A DNA stretch of 64,000 nucleotides, from assembly GCF_038452275.1 (NCBI RefSeq), contig NZ_CP141643.1, positions 992,001-1,056,000 on the forward strand, read 5' to 3'. This document shows positions 57,000-64,000 of the stretch, one piece after another. The DNA comes from Corynebacterium sp. BD556 (GTDB lineage: Bacteria; Actinomycetota; Actinomycetes; Mycobacteriales; Mycobacteriaceae). The notes beneath the pieces were generated by a model. That model saw only the letters and a program-made list of their open reading frames with translations, was not told the origin of the DNA and searched no databases. The position numbers and the translations under genes are program-made. Each line of letters opens with the position of its first letter. The first letter of the stretch is position 1.

Positions 57000-58304
57000 C
57001 TAACGACCACCGCGTTTGTAAAACCGCGGCGCCTGCACGCTGCGCATCCTGTGGCGCAGGTTGTCCACCTCCACTACGCGGTAGCGGCCGAGTAGACGAT
57101 CTGAGGCCGTGACCACCACACCCATAACAATCACCGAGCCGGCGATGGCATACATCTGCCCCATCGTCATGCTGACAAGTAGCGCACCATAGACCATCGA
57201 ACCAATGCCTGTGCCGGAGTCGAAGGAGATGTTCCACAACGCGGACGCTTCGGAGACTTTCGACCGGGGAAGACGGTAGAACAGTTGGGTCAGCGCCTCG
57301 TTTTGCACCGCGCCGAAGCCCGCCCCATACAGCAAAGTTGCGGGAATGAGACACCACACTGGGGCTTTAGCAAACATGACGGCCGCGATGATTCCAACGC
57401 CGACAGCCGCGGTGATCTGAAAGGGAATCATCAACGTGCCGGGAACGCCGCGGCGATCTAACACAATGCCAGAGAAGTAGCGCGCCATCATCGCTGCCAG
57501 GTTGAGCAGGGACAGAAGTATCCCGGCGAACGCAGCGCTGGCGGTCGGGTCTAGTTCGCGCACACCGACAGGCAGGAAGTTAGCCACCGCACCGTAGGCG
57601 GTGGTGACGAACATCAGGGCGAGCATCGGCACCGAAACCAAACGCCACACCGGCACCCGCACCGCCGACAGTTCAACGTCTGCCTCATCGGGGCGTTGGA
57701 TGACCGGAATTGACAGGCACACAACGAGGCCGATCGTCCCGATGGCGGTAGCGATGACAAAGACAGCGGAGTAACCCACCAGGTCGGACAACCATAGACC
57801 CATCGGTAAAAAAGCCATCTGGGCAGCTCCCACACAAGCACCGAAAATGCCTGTGGTGCGCCCCAACAAGCGCTTGGGCACCAGTTCCGCGATGATTGCA
57901 GCTTCCGCAACACTAAGCGCCCCGAAGCCAATGCCGCGGATAGCGCTTACTGTCAGCACAACCGAGGCATCTACACCGAGGAGCAACCCCAATGAGGGCG
58001 CACCGAGCAAAAGCGAAGACACCGCTATGACTGTGCGGTAGCCGAAGCGCCGCAGCAGTGCCGGTACAAACAGTTGGGTGATAACCGTGGTGAGCATAAA
58101 GATGCCGGTCGTCGCGCCGGCGAGAGTCTCAGACCCGCCAGCGTCGATCACCGCCGTCGGCACCACCGGCAAAAGCAGCGACCACGCACCGAAAGCTGCG
58201 GCAACGGCGATGAGCGTGGGGATAAGGCCGCGGGCGTTCCACGGGCTCGTCACAGCTTCAACTTCCGCTGGGGTCAGCACAGCCGTGCTGCCGGCACGAA
58301 TCAT
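57000..58304 (-). CDS. MFS transporter within the his operon
   Basis: 434 residues, about twelve hydrophobic helices, major facilitator superfamily. It has the loop 2-3 type motif (GYRTVIAVSSLLLGAPSLGL) and similar pattern in the second half. C. glutamicum also has an MFS gene between hisB and hisH. The substrate is unknown: histidine or an intermediate export is only a contextual guess. Start is ATG 58304 or the adjacent TTG 58307; AGAG sites lie upstream. hisB is 63 bases upstream. Confidence 0.85.
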   Translation of the reverse strand: MIRAGSTAVLTPAEVEAVTSPWNARGLIPTLIAVAAAFGAWSLLLPVVPTAVIDAGGSETLAGATTGIFMLTTVITQLFVPALLRRFGYRTVIAVSSLLLGAPSLGLLLGVDASVVLTVSAIRGIGFGALSVAEAAIIAELVPKRLLGRTTGIFGACVGAAQMAFLPMGLWLSDLVGYSAVFVIATAIGTIGLVVCLSIPVIQRPDEADVELSAVRVPVWRLVSVPMLALMFVTTAYGAVANFLPVGVRELDPTASAAFAGILLSLLNLAAMMARYFSGIVLDRRGVPGTLMIPFQITAAVGVGIIAAVMFAKAPVWCLIPATLLYGAGFGAVQNEALTQLFYRLPRSKVSEASALWNISFDSGTGIGSMVYGALLVSMTMGQMYAIAGSVIVMGVVVTASDRLLGRYRVVEVDNLRHRMRSVQAPRFYKRGGR

Positions 58305-58367
58305 CAAGGCATCATCTCTTTATTTCTTCTCGTCGGGATGCTTCCAGCCCCGAAAAAAGCCACTTCC

Positions 58368-58991
58368 TTACAGCGCGTCTTTAGTTGAAGGCACGCCGGT
58401 GAGCCGGGGGTCGAAGTCCACGGCCTCACGCAAAGCCCTCGCCACTGCTTTGAACTCGGCCTCCGTGATGTGGTGTGGGTCGCGCCCGTAACGCACGTTG
58501 AGGTGCAGCGTCAGCCGCGCGTTTAATGCCAAGGTTTCAAAGAAATGACGGTTGATCACCGTATCGTAGTGCCCGCCGATAATGTGGCTGAGCATGTGTT
58601 CGGGCTCCCCGTTCATCACAAAATAGGGACGGCCCGAAAAATCCGCAACCGCTTCGACGAGCGCTTCATCCATCGGCAGCAGGAAGGAACCAAAGCGGCG
58701 GATGCCACGCTTGTCGCCGATGGCGTCGGCAAGCGCCCAGCCCAAGGTGATCGCAGTATCTTCCACGGTGTGGTGCGCATCGATGTGGGTGTCGCCCGTG
58801 GCGTGGACCTTCAAATCAAAAGCTCCGTGGGTGCCGAAAGCGGTGAGCATGTGGTCAAAAAACGGCACGCCGGTGTCGATGTCGGTAGAACCACTGCCAT
58901 CGAGGGAGATGGAAACGGCGATGTCGGATTCAGAGGTGGTGCGCGTCGCCGCGCCCACCCGGGCGGTCTTTTTCTTCTTAGGCTGTGCCAT
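58368..58991 (-). CDS. hisB: Imidazoleglycerol-phosphate dehydratase
   Basis: 207-residue manganese enzyme of histidine synthesis. Family signatures: [39 protein letters not shown] and [20 protein letters not shown]. Single-function form without the N-terminal histidinol-phosphatase domain of enterobacteria. ATG 58991 has AAGGAA 8 bases upstream and lies inside the end of hisC (14-base overlap). Confidence 0.97.
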   Translation of the reverse strand: MAQPKKKKTARVGAATRTTSESDIAVSISLDGSGSTDIDTGVPFFDHMLTAFGTHGAFDLKVHATGDTHIDAHHTVEDTAITLGWALADAIGDKRGIRRFGSFLLPMDEALVEAVADFSGRPYFVMNGEPEHMLSHIIGGHYDTVINRHFFETLALNARLTLHLNVRYGRDPHHITEAEFKAVARALREAVDFDPRLTGVPSTKDAL

Positions 58992-60105
58992 AGCGAATTT
59001 CCTTTGCTGCCTCGAGGAAGGCATCATTTTCATGATCGAGTCCGACGGTTACCCGCAGGTAAGCCGGTACACCAACGTCGCGGATCAAAACGCCGCGGTC
59101 TAAAAAAGCCTGCCAGGTGGCGTGGGAATTATCGAAGTGGCCGAAGAACAAAAAATTCGACTCGCTAGCAACCACCTCGAAACCAAGGCCCAGCAGTGCC
59201 TCGCGAACGCGCTCGCGCTCACGCGCCAGCTTATCTACATTCGCTAACGTCTCATCCGCGTGCCGCAGCGCCACCCGCGCCGCCGCCTGCGTCAGCACGG
59301 AGAGGTGATATGGCAGGCGAACAAGCATGACCGCCTCAATAAACGCTGGGGCGGCAACGAAATAGCCCAGCCGACCTCCCGCGAAGTCGAAAGCTTTCGA
59401 CATCGTGCGCGAGACAACCAACTTGTCCGGGTAGCGCCCGATGAGATGCGCCGCAGAAGGCGAGGCTGAAAACTCCGCGTAAGCCTCATCCACAATCACG
59501 ATGCCGGGTGCGGCCTGGATTAATTCCTCGACTGCTTCCAGGGGGGTGACATCCCCAGTCGGGTTGTTCGGGGTGGTGATGAATATGACGTCCGGGCGGT
59601 GCTGCTCAACCTGCGCCAAGGCCGATCCAAGGTCAATGCGGAAGTCCTCGCCGCGCGGCACGGCGATAAATTCGGTTTGGGTACCCGCCGCAAGGATCGG
59701 GTGCATGGAGTAGCTGGGAGTAAATCCCATCGCGGTGCGCCCCGGCCCGCCGAAGGCCTGCAGAAGCTGTTGGAGGATTTCGTTGGAGCCGTTGGCCGCC
59801 CACACATTGTCCTGGCTCACCGCCACCCCGGTCTGTCGGGAAACGTAGGCAGCCAACTCGCGGCGCAGATCGACCGCGTCGCGATCCGGGTAGCGGTTCA
59901 AGCTTTTCCCTAGGCGCGCGGTTTCGGCCACCAAGTCGTCGATCAGCGCCTGCGAGGGCGGATACGGGTTCTCGTTGGTGTTTAACGCCACCGGCACGTC
60001 GAGCTGGGGCGCACCGTAGGCGGACCGGCCTTTGAGCTCAAGGCGCAACGGCAGCTCATCGACGGTGGTGTTCGCGGCGGCGGTACCTGCCGACAGTTCC
60101 CTCAT
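58978..60105 (-). CDS. hisC: Histidinol-phosphate aminotransferase
   Basis: 375-residue PLP enzyme, fold type [19 protein letters not shown] opens the domain; the cofactor Asp-Tyr are in [11 protein letters not shown], the PLP-Lys is K237 ([18 protein letters not shown]) and the phosphate-binding Arg is in the C-terminal AYLRVTVGL. Its ATG follows the hisD stop directly with no gap. It ends inside hisB. Confidence 0.96.
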   Translation of the reverse strand: MRELSAGTAAANTTVDELPLRLELKGRSAYGAPQLDVPVALNTNENPYPPSQALIDDLVAETARLGKSLNRYPDRDAVDLRRELAAYVSRQTGVAVSQDNVWAANGSNEILQQLLQAFGGPGRTAMGFTPSYSMHPILAAGTQTEFIAVPRGEDFRIDLGSALAQVEQHRPDVIFITTPNNPTGDVTPLEAVEELIQAAPGIVIVDEAYAEFSASPSAAHLIGRYPDKLVVSRTMSKAFDFAGGRLGYFVAAPAFIEAVMLVRLPYHLSVLTQAAARVALRHADETLANVDKLARERERVREALLGLGFEVVASESNFLFFGHFDNSHATWQAFLDRGVLIRDVGVPAYLRVTVGLDHENDAFLEAAKEIRYGTA

Positions 60106-61437
60106 CTAGCTCTCCTTGTCCACGTTGAGGTTGCGCACCGTAATCGCCTCGCCGTGCGCCGGTAGCTGCTCCGCGACCGACAGAGCAACAATGTGCTTGC
60201 CGACGCCTTCCAGAGCCTGACGGTTGTAATTAATCATGTTTACCTGGCGCAAAAATGTATGGGTTCCCAGACCCGAGGTGAAGCGGGCCGTGCCAGAAGT
60301 GGGCAAAACGTGGTTGGACCCGGCAAGGTAGTCACCCAGAGGCACCGGCGAATACGGGCCGATGAAAATCGCCCCAGCGTTGGTGATCCGGCCCGCGACG
60401 CTTTCGGCGTTAGCAGTGTGGATCTCCAGATGCTCAGCAGCATAAGCGTTGGTTACGGCGATGGCGGCAGCGAGGTCATCAACAAGCACAATGCCAGACT
60501 GCGCACCGCCAAGCGCAGAAATAGCGCGTTCGGAGTTGAGAGTTTCGGCCGCCAAGCGATCCACCTCGGCCGCGACAGCCCGCGCGAGTTTCTCACTGGG
60601 CGTGATCAACACTGAAGCAGCCTGCTCGTCGTGCTCAGCCTGGGAGATCAAGTCGGCTGCAACGAAGGTTGGGTCAGCGGTGTCATCAGCTAACACTGCA
60701 ATTTCACTGGGCCCCGCCTCCGCATCGATGCCAACAACACCATTGACCACACGCTTGGCTGCGGCGACGAAAATGTTTCCGGGGCCGGTGACTTTATCCA
60801 CAGGCTCAAGGCCGTGGTTGTCATCACCATAAGCCATCAAAGCCACCGCCTGCGCACCACCAACCGCCCAAATTTCCGTAATGCCAAGAAGCGCACAAGC
60901 CGCGAGCGTGGTCGGGTGCGGCCAACCACCGAACTCCACCTGCGGCGGAGAACACACAACCATCGACTCCACGCCCGCCTCCTGAGCGGGAATAGCGTTC
61001 ATCAACACACTGGAAGGGTAAACAGCTTTGCCGCCGGGAACGTACAGGCCAACTCGTCGCACAGGAAGGAAAACTTCCGTGACCTCAGCACCCGGCGCTA
61101 ACGTGGTGGTGTGCGGGCGTGGTAACTGGTCGGCGTGCACCGCGCGGATCCGACGAATCGCCTCCTCAAGCCCATCGCGCACCTGCGGGTCAAGCTGCGC
61201 AGCGGCACGGGAAATGACCTCGGCAGGGACACGTACCGCGCTCGGTCGGACTTGGTCGAAAGTCTCCCCGAACTCCAGTGCGGCCTCCACCCCACGGGAA
61301 CGAACCTCCTCAATGAGCGGGGTGACCGTCGGAAGCACCGCGGTGACATCGGTGCCGCCACGCGGCAAAACCCGGCGCAGCTTCGCCGCTGTGGGAGTGT
61401 GCCCGCGCAGGTCGGTCACATTAAGCAGATCGTGCAT
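60106..61437 (-). CDS. hisD: Histidinol dehydrogenase
   Basis: 443-residue NAD- and zinc-dependent enzyme for the last two oxidation steps of histidine synthesis. Signatures: [39 protein letters not shown] and [17 protein letters not shown]. The ATG at 61437 has GAGGAAA about 5 bases upstream. An in-frame ATG at 61482 overlaps the -10-like TACAAT (61486-61481) and so would not be transcribed. First gene of the his cluster. Confidence 0.97.
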   Translation of the reverse strand: MHDLLNVTDLRGHTPTAAKLRRVLPRGGTDVTAVLPTVTPLIEEVRSRGVEAALEFGETFDQVRPSAVRVPAEVISRAAAQLDPQVRDGLEEAIRRIRAVHADQLPRPHTTTLAPGAEVTEVFLPVRRVGLYVPGGKAVYPSSVLMNAIPAQEAGVESMVVCSPPQVEFGGWPHPTTLAACALLGITEIWAVGGAQAVALMAYGDDNHGLEPVDKVTGPGNIFVAAAKRVVNGVVGIDAEAGPSEIAVLADDTADPTFVAADLISQAEHDEQAASVLITPSEKLARAVAAEVDRLAAETLNSERAISALGGAQSGIVLVDDLAAAIAVTNAYAAEHLEIHTANAESVAGRITNAGAIFIGPYSPVPLGDYLAGSNHVLPTSGTARFTSGLGTHTFLRQVNMINYNRQALEGVGKHIVALSVAEQLPAHGEAITVRNLNVDKES

Positions 61438-61480
61438 CGTGTTTCCTCTCGACGGGTCAAGTCTGTGGTGCTCCCGGTTC

Positions 61481-61486
61481 ATTGTA
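61481..61486 (-). promoter_or_regulatory. -10 element candidate for hisD
   Basis: TACAAT on minus, about 44 bases before the hisD start. No good -35 is visible at 16-18 bases. No run of His codons typical of a leader-peptide attenuator follows it. Confidence 0.4.
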
Positions 61487-61650
61487 GAGTTCAGCGTCTA
61501 AGCAGGGCTGATCAGGTCGGCGCGGCACTGCAGAAACGCACACCTTTACTGCCTCGCCTGGCTTTGCCTAAGCTCATATCACAGGAGTGCCGCACAGCGG
61601 CGCACCCCTTATTTGCAGCGATTCCGGGAAGGAGCGGGAAGAAGACTTCC

Positions 61651-62709
61651 ATGGGCAAACACAGAGCCGACAGCTACCTTTCTCAAGTTGGACAGGCCCC
61701 GGCCGAAATCACCAACGGGCGCATCTGCGACGCCCTCGACTCACTCGGCTTCAGTGTCTTAGAGCGATTCGACCGCATTGTTGTGCCCCACCCCGCCTAC
61801 ATAGCCACTGTGTGGGTGAGCTACGAAAAGCCACTTATGCTCGTCGTTGACTGCACCGAACGCATCCCCATTGATTTCGGCCACAGCGCCGACCTCGCCC
61901 GTTTCCTCAACTCGTGGAACCACGATAGGGTCGGGCCAACCGCCTCCTTATGCCTCAACGACGCTGGCGACATCAACGTGCGGTTGCGCGCCGGGGTGTG
62001 TATTCGGCACGGTCTGACAGATGAGCAGCTTCTCGAGGAGCTTTGCGACGCCTTCGAGCACATGTCGGCCTTTAGCACCCAGCTTCGTATTCGCTTCTTG
62101 CCGGTCGAGTTCGACGTGCCGCTTGCCCCAACCCTCCTGCGTGCCCAAGACATGGAGGCTTTGTTGGGCCGGCATCCCTCCTCCCGGCACCTGCCGCGCG
62201 ACGGCGAACACGAAGTGTCCTTCGTCCCCGAAATGTACGCCGGGCACACCCCCTGCGCCGATGAACGAGAAACGTACACCCAAACGGTGGGCATGGCACA
62301 GCTTGAAGACGTCTTCGAAGTTCTCGACTTTACCTATGCTTTGACCCCGGAAGACGTTTTAGTTACCGGCGTTAACGGGGTCGCCTTCGCCGTGTGCATT
62401 GACGACGTAGACTACGCGCGGATTACCGGCATGTGGGACGCGGGAGAAAAGGCGGACTTTCTTGCCCTGTGGCTGATGTGCAACTCAATCAACGAAAAAT
62501 CGGAGGGAGTGTGCGCATACATTCAGGAAAGCGCAACTAGCCTGCACGTCCACGTGGAGACAACCAGCCTGATCACCCAAGGCTTGTCCGTCAATCAGCT
62601 AAACAACTTCGTCGTCACTTCGCTCGTGTCGATTCTTAGCTCCATCGACGCCGTCAGCGCCCAATGCAACGGCAGCTCCGCTGTGCGTTGGCCCGGCTCG
62701 GATGCCTAA
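61651..62709 (+). CDS. Tandem YbjN-domain protein
   Basis: 352-residue soluble protein from ATG 61651. Two YbjN-like domains are seen: about 15-150 (ITNGRICDALDSLGF to the helix DEQLLEELCDAFEHMSAFST) and about 210-345 (MAQLEDVFEVLDFTYALTPE to SVNQLNNFVVTSLVSILSSI). Each has the pattern helix, strands, helix, helix of the YbjN/type III secretion chaperone-like fold. Function unknown; E. coli YbjN overexpression affects motility and stress responses. It is divergent from hisD and convergent with the next gene. Confidence 0.82.
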   Translation: MGKHRADSYLSQVGQAPAEITNGRICDALDSLGFSVLERFDRIVVPHPAYIATVWVSYEKPLMLVVDCTERIPIDFGHSADLARFLNSWNHDRVGPTASLCLNDAGDINVRLRAGVCIRHGLTDEQLLEELCDAFEHMSAFSTQLRIRFLPVEFDVPLAPTLLRAQDMEALLGRHPSSRHLPRDGEHEVSFVPEMYAGHTPCADERETYTQTVGMAQLEDVFEVLDFTYALTPEDVLVTGVNGVAFAVCIDDVDYARITGMWDAGEKADFLALWLMCNSINEKSEGVCAYIQESATSLHVHVETTSLITQGLSVNQLNNFVVTSLVSILSSIDAVSAQCNGSSAVRWPGSDA

Positions 62710-62712
62710 AGG

Positions 62713-63270
62713 CTAGCGTTCGCGCTGTTCGGGCTCGGGACTGGCAAAGGCCAACAGCCAATAAGTAACCACGGACATGTAAGGCCCCACCAGCCACACC
62801 ACCCCAGGTTGAAGCGCTGGAACAATGCGGAGGCGGCTGCCGTCGACCAAACCTTCGTGCCCAGGCTTGTCCGAGACAAAACCAGTAGACCACATGCCGA
62901 AGGTGTAGATGGCGAAAGCGCCAGCGAAAGAGGTCACAACAACCCACAGCAGCACAAAGGCAGTGGCACGGCCGTTGTTGAAGGCAAACGCGATGAGCGC
63001 CAAAAGGACGCCGAGCAAGCTGGTCAAAACGGCGAACCAGCCGTAAGAGTCGAACTCCACGTTGACCGGCGACGCCGCAAGGTTGACCACCAACTGCCCA
63101 TCTTCCACGACGACGTCGTAGCCGGGCCGCAGAACTCCCCACACTGCACCCACGAGGCTGCCCAAACCTAAAGCGACGACGAGAAGGCCAGCGGCCCGTC
63201 CCACACCTGAAGTGCGCGCAGCCCTAGTGGGGGGTTGGGGCTGCGAGTGGGCCGTCGTCAAGCTACTCAT
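62713..63270 (-). CDS. Four-helix membrane protein of unknown function
   Basis: 185 residues. A cytosolic tail (about 1-22) leads to helices at about 27-48, 80-100, 105-125 and 155-175. The loop between helices 1 and 2 is extracytoplasmic (YDVVVEDGQLVVNLAASPVN) and carries beta-like repeats. It resembles small actinobacterial membrane proteins such as DUF2567, a tentative match from memory. Its stop is 3 bases from the convergent YbjN gene. Confidence 0.65.
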   Translation of the reverse strand: MSSLTTAHSQPQPPTRAARTSGVGRAAGLLVVALGLGSLVGAVWGVLRPGYDVVVEDGQLVVNLAASPVNVEFDSYGWFAVLTSLLGVLLALIAFAFNNGRATAFVLLWVVVTSFAGAFAIYTFGMWSTGFVSDKPGHEGLVDGSRLRIVPALQPGVVWLVGPYMSVVTYWLLAFASPEPEQRER

Positions 63271-63357
63271 AGCGCTCTACGCTAGCGCGCGACGGACACC
63301 GGAGTTAAATCGAGTCAGAACAAATCAATTCAACTCTCAGCGCCCCCGCCCACCGTG

Positions 63358-64000
63358 TTACTTGCAGATCTTCCAGCGGCCGTCTTCGCGTTCAAAAATC
63401 TGCGTCAAAGTATCGGAGCCGTATTCATTCGTGGAGGTCACGGAGGCGGAGGCACGGTTGCCGTCGACGCGAACATCATCGACAGCAATTTCGGATCTGG
63501 GCAGCGTGATCGCCTGACCATTCGCCTCATGTGTCCGTGCAGTTTGCTCGAGCTGCTCAAGGGTCAAACCGCTGCGGGCCATTTCCTCGCGCACGGGGTC
63601 ACCGATTTTGCTGCAGGAGTTTTCCAAAAGCACGCGGGTCCACTGGTCGTAGCTAGGAGGATTCATGGCGTTGTAGACGGTCTGCCGAATCTCCTCACGG
63701 TCCGCGTCGCTGGCCGGGCTGCCACCCTGAAGCGGTTCATGGTTAGGCACGGTCATGTTTTCGGCGAAGGGGTTGGTCAACGTCTGGGCTGCGCCGGATC
63801 CGCCTTGTTCACCCGACTCAGCCTCTTTGTCATTGTCGCCATCCTTGTCCGCGCCGTTTTTATTCTCCTCGCCGACGGAGTTGACCTCGCTTGCCTCGGC
63901 TGCGCCGGAGGCTCTCGCGGCTGTGGACAGTGCACCGGAAGTTCCTTCCTCGTCTGAGCCGCAAGCGGCAAGTCCGAGCGACAGCACTGTTACAGTCGAC
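63358..64000 (-). CDS. Putative lipoprotein, 5' end beyond the window
   Basis: At least 214 residues visible; the signal peptide begins off the right edge. The lipobox LAAC (Cys about 12 codons in from the edge, in LSLGLAACGSD) marks it as an Lgt substrate. After the Cys comes a low-complexity linker rich in Ser, Gly, Glu, Asp and Lys (about 60 residues), then a folded domain (DREEIRQTVYNAMNPPSYDQ to the final RWKICK) with two Cys that could form a disulfide (NSCSKIG and WKIC). No family is recognised. Confidence 0.75.
   Translation of the reverse strand, partial: STVTVLSLGLAACGSDEEGTSGALSTAARASGAAEASEVNSVGEENKNGADKDGDNDKEAESGEQGGSGAAQTLTNPFAENMTVPNHEPLQGGSPASDADREEIRQTVYNAMNPPSYDQWTRVLLENSCSKIGDPVREEMARSGLTLEQLEQTARTHEANGQAITLPRSEIAVDDVRVDGNRASASVTSTNEYGSDTLTQIFEREDGRWKICK

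Noticed and set aside
56776..57357. 193-codon minus-strand frame across the hisH-MFS gap
   Set aside because: It overlaps the MFS gene in another frame and has no family resemblance.
61437..61486. Histidine leader-peptide attenuator before hisD
   Set aside because: The only upstream frame with His codons (two) begins within the -10-like element and is in frame with hisD; no terminator/antiterminator stems seen.
61135..61650. In-frame upstream extension of the YbjN protein giving 524 residues
   Set aside because: The extension runs antisense through hisD and has no ribosome-binding site; the ATG at 61651 begins the recognisable protein.

Overview
The window looks like a chromosomal core segment of a Corynebacterium-type actinobacterium. 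It is GC-rich (roughly 60 percent by eye) and densely packed, with many 4-base stop/start overlaps. Its gene order is familiar from this group: rip1-dxr, frr-pyrH-tsf-rpsB, xerC-dprA-comM-yraN-DUF2469-rnhB-lepB-rplS, trmD-rimM-rpsP, ffh-glnK-amt-ftsY-smc-acyP, mutM-rnc-yceD-sepIVA, lgt next to pyk, and a hisDCB...HA-impA-FI block. I saw no tRNA, rRNA, CRISPR array, insertion sequence or prophage.

Layout. Positions 1-8400 (mostly minus strand): the site-2 protease Rip1 (runs off the left edge), Dxr, a small DUF2631 membrane protein on plus, RlmN, CdsA, then ribosome recycling factor, UMP kinase, EF-Ts and S2. Positions 8.7-10.1 kb (plus): an exported M23-type protein and a RarD-family exporter. 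Positions 10.1-21 kb (minus): recombination and competence-like genes, RNase HII, signal peptidase, L19, Tex, an extended TrmD, RimM and S16. Positions 21.4-23.5 kb (plus): a large acyltransferase with an SGNH domain. Positions 23.5-33.1 kb (minus): SRP protein Ffh, PII protein GlnK, ammonium transporter with two AmtR-like boxes, FtsY, SMC and acylphosphatase. Positions 33.2-36.0 kb (plus): CstA, a small protein ending in Cys-Cys, and an ArsA/Get3-like ATPase in one tightly coupled operon. Positions 36.0-41.9 kb (minus): a sodium:alanine-type symporter, MutM, RNase III, YceD, SepIVA-like coiled-coil protein and NADP glutamate dehydrogenase. Positions 42.2-48.8 kb (mainly plus): a divergent glycerate-kinase-like protein, an orphan 132-residue protein (minus), a GalT-like HIT protein, an M20 amidohydrolase and glycogen phosphorylase. 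Positions 49.2-61.4 kb (minus): pyruvate kinase, Lgt, a TrpC-like protein with altered active site, a Trp-associated membrane protein and the histidine genes with an embedded MFS transporter and an inositol-monophosphatase-type enzyme. The right end has a tandem YbjN protein, a four-helix membrane protein and a truncated lipoprotein gene.

Themes. Protein export and membrane assembly (Ffh, FtsY, LepB, Lgt, Rip1), translation (frr, tsf, rpsB, rplS, rpsP, trmD, rimM, rlmN) and nitrogen assimilation (amt, glnK, gdhA) dominate. glnD, which lies between glnK and ffh in C. glutamicum, is missing here, although PII keeps the modifiable Tyr51.

Best candidates for under-described biology: (1) the cstA / Cys-Cys-tail small protein / ArsA-like ATPase operon, whose small protein shares a C-terminal YEEF...CC layout with the E. 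coli CstA partner YbdD; (2) the TrpC-like protein that has lost several catalytic and phosphate-binding residues but sits beside a Trp-associated membrane protein; (3) the glycerate-kinase-like protein with eroded motifs; (4) the roughly 90-residue C-terminal extension on TrmD.
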